Assembly (NCBI RefSeq): GCF_033439725.1
Contig: NW_026944385.1
Location: 2,203,001 to 2,267,000 of the forward strand
Length of the DNA stretch: 64,000 nucleotides
Source: Neurospora tetraspora
Lineage: Eukaryota > Ascomycota > Sordariomycetes > Sordariales > Sordariaceae
Direction of reading: 5' to 3'
A program made the translations under genes and the position numbers. Positions 49,928 to 62,000 of this stretch are shown here, in pieces (the first letter of the stretch is position 1; each line of letters begins with the position of its first letter). Below the pieces are notes generated by a model. It made no database searches. It was not told where the DNA came from and worked only from the letters and a program-made list of their open reading frames with translations.

Positions 49928-50233
49928 ATGGGCTCCTCCATGTCTAGACACCAACACAAGCGCGGCGAGTTCCTCTTCAGCAGGCCCAAGTCGCCCCGCC
50001 ACCGGTCGCCTACCCCCTACCCCCACGATAGACGCTCCCTCAACGACGACAATGATAGCATTCACATCCTATCAAAGGTGTCTTCGATTGCAAAGCCTAC
50101 TCAGACACCCATCAAGGTCGTCGAAAGACCCCTGGCTCGTCAACACATCAGTTTCGAAGACAAACCCGCAGTCATCAGCTTCGAAGTTCACAACCCCCGA
50201 AGGTTGAACCGCTTCGAACGCCTCACCACTTGA
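49928..50233 (+). CDS. Small basic protein with an N-myristoylation-type start
   Basis: A single exon encodes 101 residues. The ATG has a good context (caaaATGgg) and a typical CT- and CA-rich leader, with an ATTTAAAGG box near 49710. The start MGSSMSR fits the N-myristoylation pattern (Met-Gly, Ser at position 6 of the pre-protein), so the protein may be lipid-anchored to membranes. The remainder is basic and Ser/Pro-rich, with HRSPTPYPHDRRS near residue 30 and a more ordered C-terminal half (ISFEDKPAVISFEVHNP). No known domain is seen. Its size and the lack of a recognised homologue leave some doubt that it is coding. Confidence 0.55.
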   Translation: MGSSMSRHQHKRGEFLFSRPKSPRHRSPTPYPHDRRSLNDDNDSIHILSKVSSIAKPTQTPIKVVERPLARQHISFEDKPAVISFEVHNPRRLNRFERLTT

Positions 50234-52692
50234 GCAACACCCATCAGGAACGGACTAGCAAAACTGGGTTCCATTCAGCAGTTCGGCCACGCAACGCATC
50301 AGCCAAAACTCACTGAAGCGCCAAGACCGAGCTGCACTTGGTTTGATGATGAGCTCTCGGCACTGAAAACGCATGGAATCTGCTCGGTTTTTGGTCTGCA
50401 TTAGGGCTTGGGAATGGTGTCAGAGTACCGTGCACCACGCGCACGACTATGGGTTAGGGTTTCGGCTTGCATTGCACTCATTGCGCTGGCGTTGCATCGT
50501 TTGCCTTTTATTCATTCAGTATATGGCGCCAAGTACTCAGCGTTCGGCAGTCAACAAGACCTCGGTCTTGTACCACCATCACTCACCACGATTCTGCTCG
50601 ACAACACTCGGACTACCTAGAGTTCACCGACCGTAAAATGTCAGATCTCAGAGACACCACTGCATCTGATATTAGCCAGTCGGTTCATCAAGCCGCTTGT
50701 GATGCCCCTGTCCCCGTGTGGCAGTGGCGTTTGCGGTGATGGGCTTGGCACGGATACCCCGTCTCCTTGGCTGCATCGCATCAACGGCCAAGGAGAGCGG
50801 CATTCAGGGCACTGGACGATTACTTCTTCCAGAAAAGGCCAAGGCCAAGGGACATGAAGGGAGGTGTGAGGGAATAGCACAGCATAGAGGAGGAACACCC
50901 GCTGGTTTGCATCGGAAAAAAGGAGTTCTACCAGACAGAATATGCTTTGTGGCTTCTTTTGCTTTCCATCATGTTGGATTCCTTCATCGGCGTCATCGTG
51001 CTTTGGTGTCGTACCTCGTTTGCATTTCACAACAGGAGGTTGCCTTTTGTCGGGGATATTCTGCGACATTTTTGGCTTTCACAACATGATGGGATGTCAA
51101 ATTGGCATGCAGTCGTGGCTGACCCAGCCCGTCAAGCCATGACCTAGGTAGAGAAAGGAAAGGAAGGAGAAGACCGAGGGACATGGCAGCCAGTCACACT
51201 GCTGTCGGAGGATGATGCATATATCGCTCACGGCACTTTTTCTTCCAGTTGTACAACAGGGAGGAATTTCTTCGGAATTATGTACATGTGGTGTACCCGG
51301 TACACAACAGGATGAGTCTGCAGAGAAGGATAGGAAGTGGGCAGCGTTGTATTACATTGAGTTTATCTATACCAAGGTCGGCAATTCAACCACGGCGTTA
51401 ATCCGGAGGCCTGGGAGCTTGCAAAGGGTAGAATAGACTATAGACCCGCTCAAAAAAAATGTTCTGTCACCACGTTTCAAGCCACATGTGATTGGCTTTG
51501 CAATTTTTCCTCGTGACAATCTCGATCGCTATCGACGAGTCGACTAGACCGGCAACTCCGGTTTTCGAACAGAATCAACCTTCAGCAGTCCTGAGTCGGC
51601 AAAATCCAACGCAAGAAACAGACGCCCATCGAGCCAGGAGGGAATTGGGAGGATCTCTCTTGCCTCGTCATGGATCATACCTATCTAGGCATGTTCGATC
51701 TTCACATTGCTCTTTGCCATACACTTGATCGCTTGAGTCACAACGACTACCGTTTCATCTTTGATTACAAGCCTAGAAGAAGGTGGACTGCATACCAGGC
51801 CTTTAAAACTTCTTCACCATCAAGATGACACTTGCCCCAATAAGCATGGTCATGATTGACATACAGGTCGAGTTCACGGAGTTTTGTTGTCAAAGCACTC
51901 AAGTCTCACCTCTGGTCGTTGACTTTGAACTCACCTTTGGGTCACAACCTGCTTAGCTATTCGTCTACACGTAGATAGCCAGTGCACACCGGGTCGCTGA
52001 TCGGCTCATCGTCAAATGCTGAAACGGGTTTGCCCCTGGAAGATAATGATCTTATTATCAGATGATTGCTTTCCATATCCATAATCGCTGCCTCAACTTC
52101 TTGGGAGGGGTTGGGTTATGATCCGATGACGCAAGCGATAGGATGAGCCTGGAGAGAAGGTTTTACCGCTTCTTCCCTCCTGTAAAGTCCGTGGTGGATG
52201 CCATAGGATCACTGTTGGTTGCGACTTCCGTTTCCAAAGTTCTTGGCTTTATTGGTCGCAGTGGCCAGTGGTGATAGGTAGATTTCGGAGTGAACGCTAC
52301 ATGGAAGGAGTGATGCTCTCACTGTATGGTACTTTCCTCGCTCGGTTTTCTATTTGAATAGAAACCTACTTTCATCCGAATTTCTCTCGAGACAAAGACA
52401 ACACACATCTCGCCAGTCAAAAAGTGAGGCTACCGATAGTTCATCTTAACTGGAGACAAGATAACAGTTGAGTCAGAACTGCGAGTCTCTGACTCTCACC
52501 GTCTCGCTTTGTAACCCCTCTTTCCAGATACTTAAAAAACTATCACTCTTCCTTTGTTTTGCGAGAAAATCTCCCTTCTACTCTCAACTCAAGAACTCAT
52601 CAGCCAGAGCTACGTTCGTCGAGTGGTATCGAGCAATCAAAACCCCCATACCGAGATCACAACCATAATACATCACCTCGATAGCAAGGAAA
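50234..52692. other. Intergenic DNA before family member D
   Basis: Many short, overlapping frames on both strands, none with gene-like composition. No repeat or RNA gene was seen. The last 200 bp before 52693 are CT- and CA-rich like other leaders here. Confidence 0.45.
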
Positions 52693-53650
52693 ATGCCATC
52701 CACCAAGTCCGAGATTGCGAAGCTGCTTGAGGCTCCTCCGCCCTCGCCTCCGGTCGAGTCACTCATTGCCGAGGGTTTCAACGAAGAGTTGGGGAACGCT
52801 GACAACACCACTCTTCTTCCTCTGGACGCGGGAACGCTGGAGGTTATATGCCGGCTGAATCTTCCCGGTGTTTCGCTTGAGCGGCTTTCCATCGGCGAAG
52901 AGTTTATCGATGAACCCCTTGGCTTTGAACAAGTCGTTCACTTCTCCTGCGGTGCCAGCTTCCGTCCGTTTCGGCTCAAGGTAACCCAGTGCATCAGTCA
53001 TGACGGCGCAATCAGGGCGATGAAGCGAGCCCTGTGCCTCCTGACCTGTTCCTACCCGAGTCTCAAGTTCCAGTCAATAGCAGCACCTCACAAGCTGGGA
53101 AACTATGCAGCCGAGTCCGAGGGTGGAACAATCAAGATTTGGACTCGTTGGACGACGGTCGTTCAAGTGAGTTCCGCTTGTAAGCAACCTCCATACTCTT
53201 CTTTTGAGTTTTGACCATCTTCTAAACATAGCTGTAGTTCTTAAGGACTTTGAAAAGCCATGTGTGGACATCCAAGCCCTGGCTGCCGTACTTGACAATG
53301 CCATGAAAGTCCACAAGGGAACCATTGCCAAAGTTCCGAAAGCCGGCCTGCACAATGACTTCACACTGGCCAACTACTACGAAACCGACATCATCAAAGT
53401 TATTTTCGGCGATGGAATTCATCGTCACAGAGAGTACAGAGTGATTCAGCATGAGAAGACATGCGTGGTGGAGGACGATGTTGCCGGGGAGTACGGTAAT
53501 GGCGATATTGCCGGAGGTCGCTTCAACTCTCACCTTACGGTTTACCCCGACAAAGAACATAAAGAAGTTTCGGCAAAGATTGCTGTTTTGATGGCGCACA
53601 AAACTTCTTTGTGGCCAGTCAGGGAGAAACTCGATCTGGAAGACGATTAA
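52693..53650 (+). CDS. Unknown paralogous family, member D
   Basis: Exons 52693-53179 and 53232-53650 join in phase 1 across a 52-bp GTAAGC..TAG intron and give 301 residues. Another donor (GTGAGT, 53166) exists, but 53180 keeps the intron position and phase shared with A, B and C. Family blocks are PVESLIAEGFNEEL, LLPLDAGTLEVICRLNLPG, KVTQCISHDGAIRAM, LGNYAAESE and IKIWTRWTTVVQV. Exon 2 carries LAAVLDNAMKVHKGTIAKVPK, HRHREYRV and LMAHKTSLWP. It lies about 6 kb from C, in the same orientation. No signal peptide or membrane helix is seen. The function is unknown. Confidence 0.85.
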
Positions 53651-55406
53651 GTAGGTCGCCTTTGGGTTGGATCGTACTTGCAATGCATGGTGGAGGGAGC
53701 AGGAAACTGGGCTAGTACCTAGTCACGGTTCGGTCACGATGTTCACCGCTCAGTTGGAAGCGGCTCATGAGGCCCCCAAGTCATCAACCGCGGTGATTTG
53801 AATTTGCAAACTATTGCTTATCAGCACAGGCGGATCAAAAGTGGCACTGGAGGGCGAGTTGGCTACGGTCGAGGACTAGGTCTAGGTTCTCCGCAAGGAT
53901 GGAAAAGGGATCGTTTGGCATTTTGCTCACCTATCGACTCCATTAAGCGAGTCTTTCAACCTCACAGCTCACATTCAGTCGGCACATTGTGATGGAGGAG
54001 ACATCGGGGTGGAAAACAACTTCGTCAAGTAGCTACGCTTGCGGAAGTATAAAGTTGATAGAAACAATTCCAAGTTGAAGTTCGCTAGTAACAGTCCTCT
54101 CTCTAGCTCAAATGGTACTCTCAACATTCTTCCTTCGTCTTCAATTATTATTGTACATGTCCACTCCCTTTTGGAAGTTCTCCCGGGGCGTCAACACACC
54201 AACGGACAAAGGGTCGCGGGAGCAAAGCAAACGCCGTTCATTGTTCGGAAACGCATCCTATCATCCCCGAGAGCCTCCCAAAACCTCCTTCTCAATGTAG
54301 GGGAAAGTTAACTTGCATCCGCGCTCCGGTAATGCAGGCTTTGAGTTTATTGTCCGGAATTCGAATGTCTTCGCCCGCCTATGTTGTGAATTTGATCGAA
54401 CGCCATCCTTCCAACGATAGAATAGCTACATGAAAAGATGCCTCACTCGGAAGCAAAACAGTATTCCATGGCTCAAGATTGAAGTTTTTGAGAGGCAGGT
54501 ACCCCTGATTCAGGTTCTGGTTTTCTTCATCGCTCGTCTTTGATAGCTATCTCTTTCATGCTTCCCGATGTGATTGCAGACGCATATTCGCATCGCGATG
54601 TCTCCAACTTCAACAACCTCATCAAAAGGAACCAGCGAGAAGCTTTAGTCACATGAGCAAAGGCTTCCAGGTCTCGGTTTCGTAATGGTACTCATTGCTT
54701 ACCGGCCATCGGCTAGGGCCGGAAGAAGAGGTTAAGCTGCCCAAGCGAGGTCCCTCCAAGTGACTTGCTGAGTGGGTTCCATCTTGACTCTCAGTAGCCA
54801 TGACGAGTACCTCCTTCCTTCCGTCTTTTACTTACAAAGCAAACACTGGCGCACAATTTGGCTTGGACAAAAGAATCCAAAGCATCAAACGAAATACAAG
54901 CACTCCCCATCTCAGGCAGAAAGACCAGTCACACGGAGTTTGGGAACAATATCAGGACTGTATACACTCACTTCGTATTCAGCAAGAATTCAAGAATACC
55001 AACACCTCATTCACGGGTGTTTTCTCGTCTATGTATCCCCTCCTTCCGCCCTCAGCTCCTTCTTATATGAAACCACAATCAACAGCACCCACTTCACATC
55101 AACTGCCCATTTTCGCCTCGTCACAACCAACCTCTTTTGCATGTCAAAAAGTAACCAAACAACAAGCACATCTCTGTCAAACGTCGGATTCCCTCAGATC
55201 AAAGGATCTCAGCCCTACCTCATCCATTCTCAGTCGCGCCTCACCTTCCAAGGCAGTGAAGGAAGGCACTCACCACGTCACCATCCACTCGCGCCTTCCC
55301 AACGGCTTCAACGCCGGCGGTAACCACTCACCGAACACACCACAACCCTTCAATACTGCCATCAAGAACGGGAAGAGCACAGTAACGAGCCTAAAACAAA
55401 GCCAAA
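53651..55406. other. Intergenic DNA and long leader of the next gene
   Basis: A 62-codon frame at 54112-54300 starts with a hydrophobic stretch but has no other support. The 251-codon frame at 54800-55555 overlaps the start of the next gene in another frame and is Ser/Thr/Gln/His-rich leader sequence, so I do not call it. Confidence 0.4.
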
Positions 55407-56660
55407 ATGGGTCGCTCAGGCTACGACACCACCAATTTCCGCGACTCCAGCTCCGATCCCAACGCGCCGCCGCCCCACAAAGCCGGTATGGGCTTGATCG
55501 TTCCTGCTTCCTCCTCATCGCAAGACCCAAAAGGAAAAGGGAAGGAGCGCGCTGATGCGCCTTCTGGTTCCGCCGGTGGGGCTCATCAAATTCCTTACGC
55601 GCACCTTCCTCCTGTCAGGCGGAGTGCTGATTTTCGAGAAGCTGTGGTTGAGCCTTTTCCAGTTCTGCCTCAGAGCCAGAAGCAATCTCGTGGCTTTGGG
55701 CTTCAAGTAGGACCTCGAGGTTATGGCGCAGGAGGTGGTAATCGCGCTCGTTCTGGAGCCTTGGGGGGTGGAATGGAGACTGGCAGCAGCAATAACCCCA
55801 TAGATGTTGAAATGGGCGGCACTTCCGCTTCCTCCGGGCTCGCTGGCACTGGCGCGGGCACTATCACTGGCATCAGCGATGATGACCTGAATACCCCTCG
55901 CGCCTCGCAGTTCGCGCTGCCTGATAATTTTCCCAGGGCCGGTTCTCGATCTTCTCAACACTCTCAAGCCCAACAATCCTATCTGGCTCACAGCCAGGTG
56001 CACACCCAGTACGATGGTCTCCCTCCGCCTCCACCCCGTATCCTCCGTTCACAAGCATCTCAGTTTGGTTTCACAACCAACAAAAGCAGCATTGGCGGCA
56101 ACGGCAACTTCCACACCCAGTCTCAGGGCTCACGCTCACAGCCTTTCAACTCCAACAACCCTCCATCATCCTCGTCTAGGCGCAATACGTTTACTTCGGA
56201 TACTGCCGAGCCACCTCAGTTTTATGGTTCTCAGCGGGAAGCTCTATCTCGCCCCAATAGTGGTGCTGGCTCTGGTACTGGCGTCTACGACTTCGGCTCA
56301 TCCTCCTCCTCGTACTTCGGAATGAGCGAGAGCGACGCAAGGGACTTCTACCTGCGTACGGTAACCCCACAACCAGGCCCAGCGCCGTTTGGTTTAAGTT
56401 TTTCTCCGGAAGAATGGGGTCGCCCCTCGGAGTCAATGACTGCCGCAAACACACCCAGGACCGCCGCCAGACCGCCGCCCGGATTCCCGCCCGGATTCAA
56501 CACGGGCTCCGGACAGGGACAGGGACCCATACTCGAAGACCGCGGCTTCCCTTTCTTCCCGCAACCAGTAAACCAGGTCGAGAAAGACCGGCGTAGGAAG
56601 GCAGCGCTGGATGCTGGGTTTGAGGAGCTGTTGGCTAAGAGGCAGAAGCGGAACCACTAG
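55407..56660 (+). CDS. Low-complexity, intrinsically disordered protein
   Basis: A single exon encodes 417 residues, starting MGRSGYDTTNFRDSSSDP at an ATG in good context (caaaATGgg). The composition is dominated by Ser, Gly, Pro, Gln and Asn, with Gly-rich (GPRGYGAGGGNRARSG), Pro-rich (GLPPPPPRIL; ARPPPGFPPGF) and Ser/Asn-rich stretches. The C-terminus is the only ordered-looking part: QVEKDRRRKAALDAGFEELL then KRQKRNH, a basic helix with a possible nuclear-localisation signal. No catalytic domain is seen. A nuclear, regulatory or RNA-associated role is possible but unproven. The long single frame with normal codon use makes coding status fairly safe. Confidence 0.8.
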   Translation: MGRSGYDTTNFRDSSSDPNAPPPHKAGMGLIVPASSSSQDPKGKGKERADAPSGSAGGAHQIPYAHLPPVRRSADFREAVVEPFPVLPQSQKQSRGFGLQVGPRGYGAGGGNRARSGALGGGMETGSSNNPIDVEMGGTSASSGLAGTGAGTITGISDDDLNTPRASQFALPDNFPRAGSRSSQHSQAQQSYLAHSQVHTQYDGLPPPPPRILRSQASQFGFTTNKSSIGGNGNFHTQSQGSRSQPFNSNNPPSSSSRRNTFTSDTAEPPQFYGSQREALSRPNSGAGSGTGVYDFGSSSSSYFGMSESDARDFYLRTVTPQPGPAPFGLSFSPEEWGRPSESMTAANTPRTAARPPPGFPPGFNTGSGQGQGPILEDRGFPFFPQPVNQVEKDRRRKAALDAGFEELLAKRQKRNH

Positions 56661-57703
56661 AGGGAGCGGAAGTAGAAGTCGTGAGTCCCTTTTCTTCTCC
56701 TGATGTTGAAAGGTACGCAATACTAACTGGCTGGTTTTAGGGTGTTTTTTTTTCAATCCGGCAACCATAGTTGGTTGCAACATATTTCGTTCCACACCTT
56801 TGCTTTCAGCTATTAGATGTTCGATCTAATAGTCTTGCTCTTGGTCTTCTGTTATTTTCTCTCCTTTTTTCTTTCTTTCCATTCTTCTTTGTGTAACTAC
56901 ATATCAAATATCCATGCCTAGCAAGTTCTCGACATGGCTTCGGCATTCTCCCAAAAGAGATTAACACCATCGCAAAACGCTTTTTCTTTTTTCTTGTATG
57001 GCTTTCAGGCCCTTACAAATGCATGTGAACTTAGAACCAACGCATTTTTGACCACTTGACATCCCTTTTACGTTCTTCTTTCGGCGTTCAGAGTTCTCTG
57101 TGACACCTGTGCTGCTTGAGTAAGTGGCACGTATAAAAAGATCCACATGGCCTAATAACATCGTAGTCTCGGTCGGAATATTGATCCCACGCTGTTTGTT
57201 CTGACGTCTATTGTGATTTCACATTCGAAGCCGAATGTTCCAGGACAGAGCAAGATGCGAATGATATAACGAGTTACCATGCCGAACTGGGATCTGTTTC
57301 GCTGACCGGGCTCATCAGATCATAAGTTCAAGACTCTTCAGAAAAGTGTATATTGGTTCCTCAATAGATAGTTTCTAGATGCCGGGTCCGAATTCTCACC
57401 CGGTCACCAAATTAGTACGCTCTGGATCACGCTCTTATATCATTACAAAGCAGTATGCCATCCCACCGTCCCAGCCCAAACTCCCTGTTACCCGCTAATA
57501 AGAGTGATTTTACAGCGCCGTTGAAAGCTTTTTGTCTTTTCCGGCAAAAATTTATCTTTCCCAGATATAATTGCATAAAAACACCCACAAAATTCCAGCA
57601 TAAGGCAGTGATATTTTCTGCTCTGCTCCGTGTTTTTGGTCACGTCACTTATCAATGCTCTGCAATAGCATCACTGCCCAAACACCCACAGAACCACTCC
57701 ACC
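56661..57703. other. Convergent intergenic region
   Basis: It lies between two genes that point at each other and should hold both 3' ends. T-rich stretches occur near 56740-56760 and 56850-56890. No gene or repeat is seen. Confidence 0.5.
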
Positions 57704-59072
57704 TTAAACGCCACCTCCATTCCAGTCCACAAACGTGTCGTGATCATTATTAACCAGTGGATCAGGCTCGGTGTCGGGCTCCTTAGGCTTCTCTGTCTGT
57801 GATTGAAAGAACATGGGCGCGTTTTCGTCCTGCTGTGCAAATGACGGATAGAACGAGCGTGACTCGTCCAGATCGAGAGGCTGTTGTGACAGGCTGTTAT
57901 ACAAGTCATCGAAATGCTCAAAAGAGCCATCGACATAGCTTGGATAGAACTGGGGTTCACTGGCCAGCTGATTCACGCCATCCGTCGAGGCTTTTGGGAG
58001 AGCGGCGGAATGGCCTGCCTGCGTCGGTTGTAATACGGACATCGCTGACTGTGGAGTAAGAGGGGCATCGGAGGTAGAGGTAACTGATGACTGTCGATAG
58101 CGAGGCTGCATTGTCGTCGAGCTGTCGAAGTTTTCATGGCCAAAGGTCGGAGTGAGAAGTCCCGGTAGCGGAGGTGTCCCATCGCCGACGCTGGGTGTGA
58201 GAGCCGGAGGTGGCGAAAACTCGGACATTGACGAGTTTCTGGTGTGAGAACCGGCGGGACGATGGGAAACGGATAGAGTCGGTGAATTGGTTGATATGGG
58301 CGGGACAACGGGGAGTGACTGTGTCCTCTGTCCAAAGCCGTGGGGCATGCCAGGACTTGTTGAGTTGGCCGAGTTTGCTGATACCAAGGGGATGTTTGGA
58401 ACTGACTGTGTCCTCTCGCGGAACTGCTGCATGCCATGGTTTGGCGGGAGACCGTAAGAAGGGGCTGAGTTCATGGACATCATCGACATTGTTCGCTGCT
58501 GGGGCATTGGCATGTACTGTGGGACAAGAGGCATCGCTGGAGGTTGAAGTAGAGTTGGAAAGGCCTCCGCAAATTGGGCATTGACCCTCTGGTAATGCTG
58601 CTCCAAAGCGAAATTCTGGAAGTTGCCGGTGGCATACGGTAGCCGGGCTGTCCTGGGTTCCTCTTCCTCCTCGTACATCGCGTCATTCAGGACAGCCTCA
58701 GTGGTGATCTTGAAGCCCTTACCGGTACGCTTCTTGTGGATTTCAGATGCCAACCTAGCCGACTGGAGACGGGCCTCGAGACTACGGTCTGAGCGACGAG
58801 ATGCCGCTACATAGGCGCGTTCCTGGTTGGCTTCGTGGGTTCGAGCATCTTGAGGCTTTTGTGGAGTTAGTCTTTCCGGTCTTGTAATCCTGGGGACTAA
58901 TGGATGGTCGGCGTACCTTTGGCTTTGGCTTTTCTGTTCGGCCCGCCACAACCTTTGATCTGACTTTCTCTGTTGTGTTCACCTCGATGCTGTCCTGTGT
59001 CGCCGGGTTTGGTTGGCTGGCTTGGGAGATGCTCCCTCCCCTCTGCTTAACTCTCGGATCTCTCGGTGCCAT
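57704..59072 (-). CDS. RfeG-like putative transcription factor
   Basis: Minus-strand exons 59072-58917 and 58855-57704 join in phase 0 across a 61-bp intron (GTACGC..AAG, with an ACTAAC branch site) and give 435 residues starting MAPRDPRVKQRGG. Exon 1 is hydrophilic and Lys/Pro-rich at its end. Exon 2 opens with the conserved core: EANQERAYVAASRRSDRS, EARLQSARLASEIHKKRTG, FKITTEAVLNDAMYEEEEE. This matches my memory of fungal proteins annotated as putative transcription factor RfeG. The rest is low-complexity, rich in Pro, Met, Gln and Ser, as in activation regions, and ends in an acidic tail (EPDTEPDPLVNNDHDTF). DNA binding is not shown by any classical motif. The name rests on the core pattern only. 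Confidence 0.75.
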
Positions 59073-62000
59073 GGCTAATGCCTGTCAGGGAGCCCTCGCT
59101 TCTGGTCCTGTTTATATGAATGTACACCGTAGGCCAATGGGTGATAGGCTGGTCAGGCTGGTATACAGGGTCTGAGAAACAAAATATCCGTGCCTAGAGC
59201 TCGGTGTTATGGTAGTCGTGCCTCGTGAATGGTGTGGATAGTCGAAGAGTGGTTCGCCCAGTGTTGTTCGGAAGTCGAGGAATTCACACACAGCGTATGA
59301 AACAATGGTTCACGGGGCGGTGGAGCGATTATGAAGGGTTCGTACGGGACACTTGGACCCGAGGTATTGGTATATTAAGAATAATAGTAGTATGTTTGAT
59401 GGATGTCGAAGCTCGTGGGCTGTAGTAGTAGCGGGGACGAGTACGAGAAGGGCGTAATCGGAACTGGTGGTGGTGGACTATGTGTGGAATGTCAACTTGT
59501 GTACCGGTAGGAAAATATTTGGAACAAGCGGGGGTTTGGTAGGGGAGCAAACGGTGTTTTATTTAGACGCTGGGAACCTGACGTGTTTGTAGGTCTGTTT
59601 CCGGTCAGTACGGCGGATGCGTAACGAACCCGCCCAGATCGGGATCTTGGACAAGTCGGTACCTTTGACGCAAGCCTGGAAGGGCGAGCGGAGACATCCA
59701 TGGAGGTGGAGAAGGCAGGTACCCTCGCTGACTGACCCTCGCTCTCTACGCAGTACCGGATTGGCTTTTCGGCTGGGGCGAGTCCAACGTCGTGTTTATC
59801 GTCCCTGGCTTCTTGTTCCTGGAAGTGCTCACTAAGCAGAAGCGTAGAGGTAACTGTTGTTCCGGATGAGGGAGAACAGGATTTGTGAAGACACCTCCTG
59901 CCTACCTGGAGCTACCGCAGCAGTCGTGGAGACGGAAACTAGCCGGCAACAAGGGCGACAAGGGGAACGGGGACTGTCATTGGGACAGCGTCGACGTTCC
60001 TGGGATGGGCGGAGAGTGTCAAAGACTCAAAAGGCGTAGGAAGTGGGCGGCGCTGTTTCGGTCCGGAGTGTGGTCGACGGGATTGGCTATGTTTGGCTGC
60101 TCGTTTCGATCCAAAAGCGATCCACAGAGCCGCTGACAGACAACAAGAGCACCCGAGTGTTGATCGATCTCGATCGCGGTTGTGGTTGCAAACCTTCAAG
60201 GGCTTGGCCGTGCCTGTTACGTCGCCAGTCGTGGTTCAAGTACCGACCAGGCAGGAAAGGCACTGTAGGACTGTGCGGTACTGCGGGGCTAACAGCCAAT
60301 CAGATAATTGTTAGTGGCGGATGCGGCTTCCCTCGGATAGTCCACTTAAGGTGCCCACTGCCCCGCTCTGATTTCGCAAAGTTCAGTACCTTGATGGAGA
60401 GCTTTGGAGAGCTTCAGAAGCTTCAATGTCTCATGTCCTGACATTGCTCAGAAGAAGCTGTTGAGCTTCGGTCTGTACACTACTATGTTCAGCTTCCATG
60501 TGCTACACTTATCTTGACTATACTTTCATCCAGCGCTAGCGGACCACATTCCCGTCGTTGAGAATCCAGCCCGCCGTATCGTGGGGACACATGCTAGGAC
60601 CAGGTCTGTTCAAAGGGTCGCGGCACCACAGCTTGCATGCCGAGCTCAAGCTCAAGTTGGAGATTCCATTGATGGACATTGACTGCCAAGAAATTGGGAG
60701 ACGTATTCGCCGAATTGAGTTATGATCTACAAGACAACTAAGTTGCTCGAGGATTCTAGACCTTTTCGAAACAGTCACCAAAACAGAGCTTCAACATCGG
60801 ACGAGCTGACTCCAAAGCTGCCACGACCAAGAACTCGGGAAGCTACCAAGACAGCTGTTTACATAGCGGGCACCAATCTTGTGAGCCAGATGAGCTCGAT
60901 TGGGCCTGTTCATGCTGAGGGAGCATTCACACATTGCTTAGAAAATCTCAATTCAGAGCCGCAAAATAAAATTCACAAGGCCCTGTCTTCAACTCGAAGC
61001 ATGGCGCAGTCTTCTCAGACCCCAAGGGGAGTGTGGTTGTGGATACCGCCAAAGTTGAGGCTTGATACGGGCGGTGGATGGTGCTGGTGCCGGCCGGTAT
61101 CGTAGAGTGCTGGTCCCGTTACGTCATGTTGACGCTACAGCCTCAATTCCCAAAACAATTATGGATTGATAAAGATATGTACGTAGCAGGGAGGTTATTA
61201 ATGGGATCGTCAGTCCTCATTTTTCGATACCTTATCTTATACGATTCAACAGACTGTCATCTACCGACTGCTGAAAGCTGACGGCAGCGCAGCTTGTCTT
61301 GACAGCAGCTTGAGCAGCTCAGCAAGGGCCTGGTGAGCATTTATGATGTTGTACTGCAGCCTGGTGGGATAATGAATGCTGGACGCGGTCCAGCTTGACC
61401 CGAGTGGGCGTCTCCAGCAATTCCAGCTTCAGATGAAGTGTCTGAACGTTTGACTGAACAGGAGTTAGGGTCCAGGGGTAGCTCAGCGGAAAAGTCAGGT
61501 AGCTGGGCAGAGTTTCAACGACTTAAAGAAAAGAAGGTGAGCATGTGCTTGGCAATAATGGGAAGTTCCGGATGTTACTTGAAATCGAGATGGTGATTAC
61601 CGGTCAAATCGATGTGATGCCGAATTCCCGAGTGAGCCGAGCTACCAACCACACAACGTGCAACATATGTGAAGGGGAGCATAACACTGTGTGTCTTCGC
61701 GATGCATTCCATCGAGGTTTTGCTATCGCCGCTTCAGTGTCGTGATGGTTGAACAGGGTGTTGGCGCCCTGTTGTGCTGCCGATTATCTCTGGCCGTGTC
61801 GTCGTCCTGGACTGGTTCCCTACCGCTGTTTTGTCTGCTTCAGAGATGGTCCGGAGAGTTTGCTCCGATCAAACAGCCAAGAAAGGACAGTGCGCACTGG
61901 AAGCAGCTGGAGACGTGGGAGGTACGTGCCCGTTCAGAACACACTAACAATTCTTCAAACCCCACTTTTTCTTATAACTTCGCTGGGCCAATAAGACAAA

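Noticed and set aside
54800-55555. 251-codon plus-strand frame before the disordered-protein gene
   Set aside because: It overlaps the start of the real gene in another frame, is Ser/Thr/Gln-rich leader-type sequence and has no domain.
61467-61525. tRNA-like start (ggggtagctcagcgg)
   Set aside because: It resembles the 5' and D-arm of a tRNA, but there is no matching acceptor strand, anticodon stem or T-loop.
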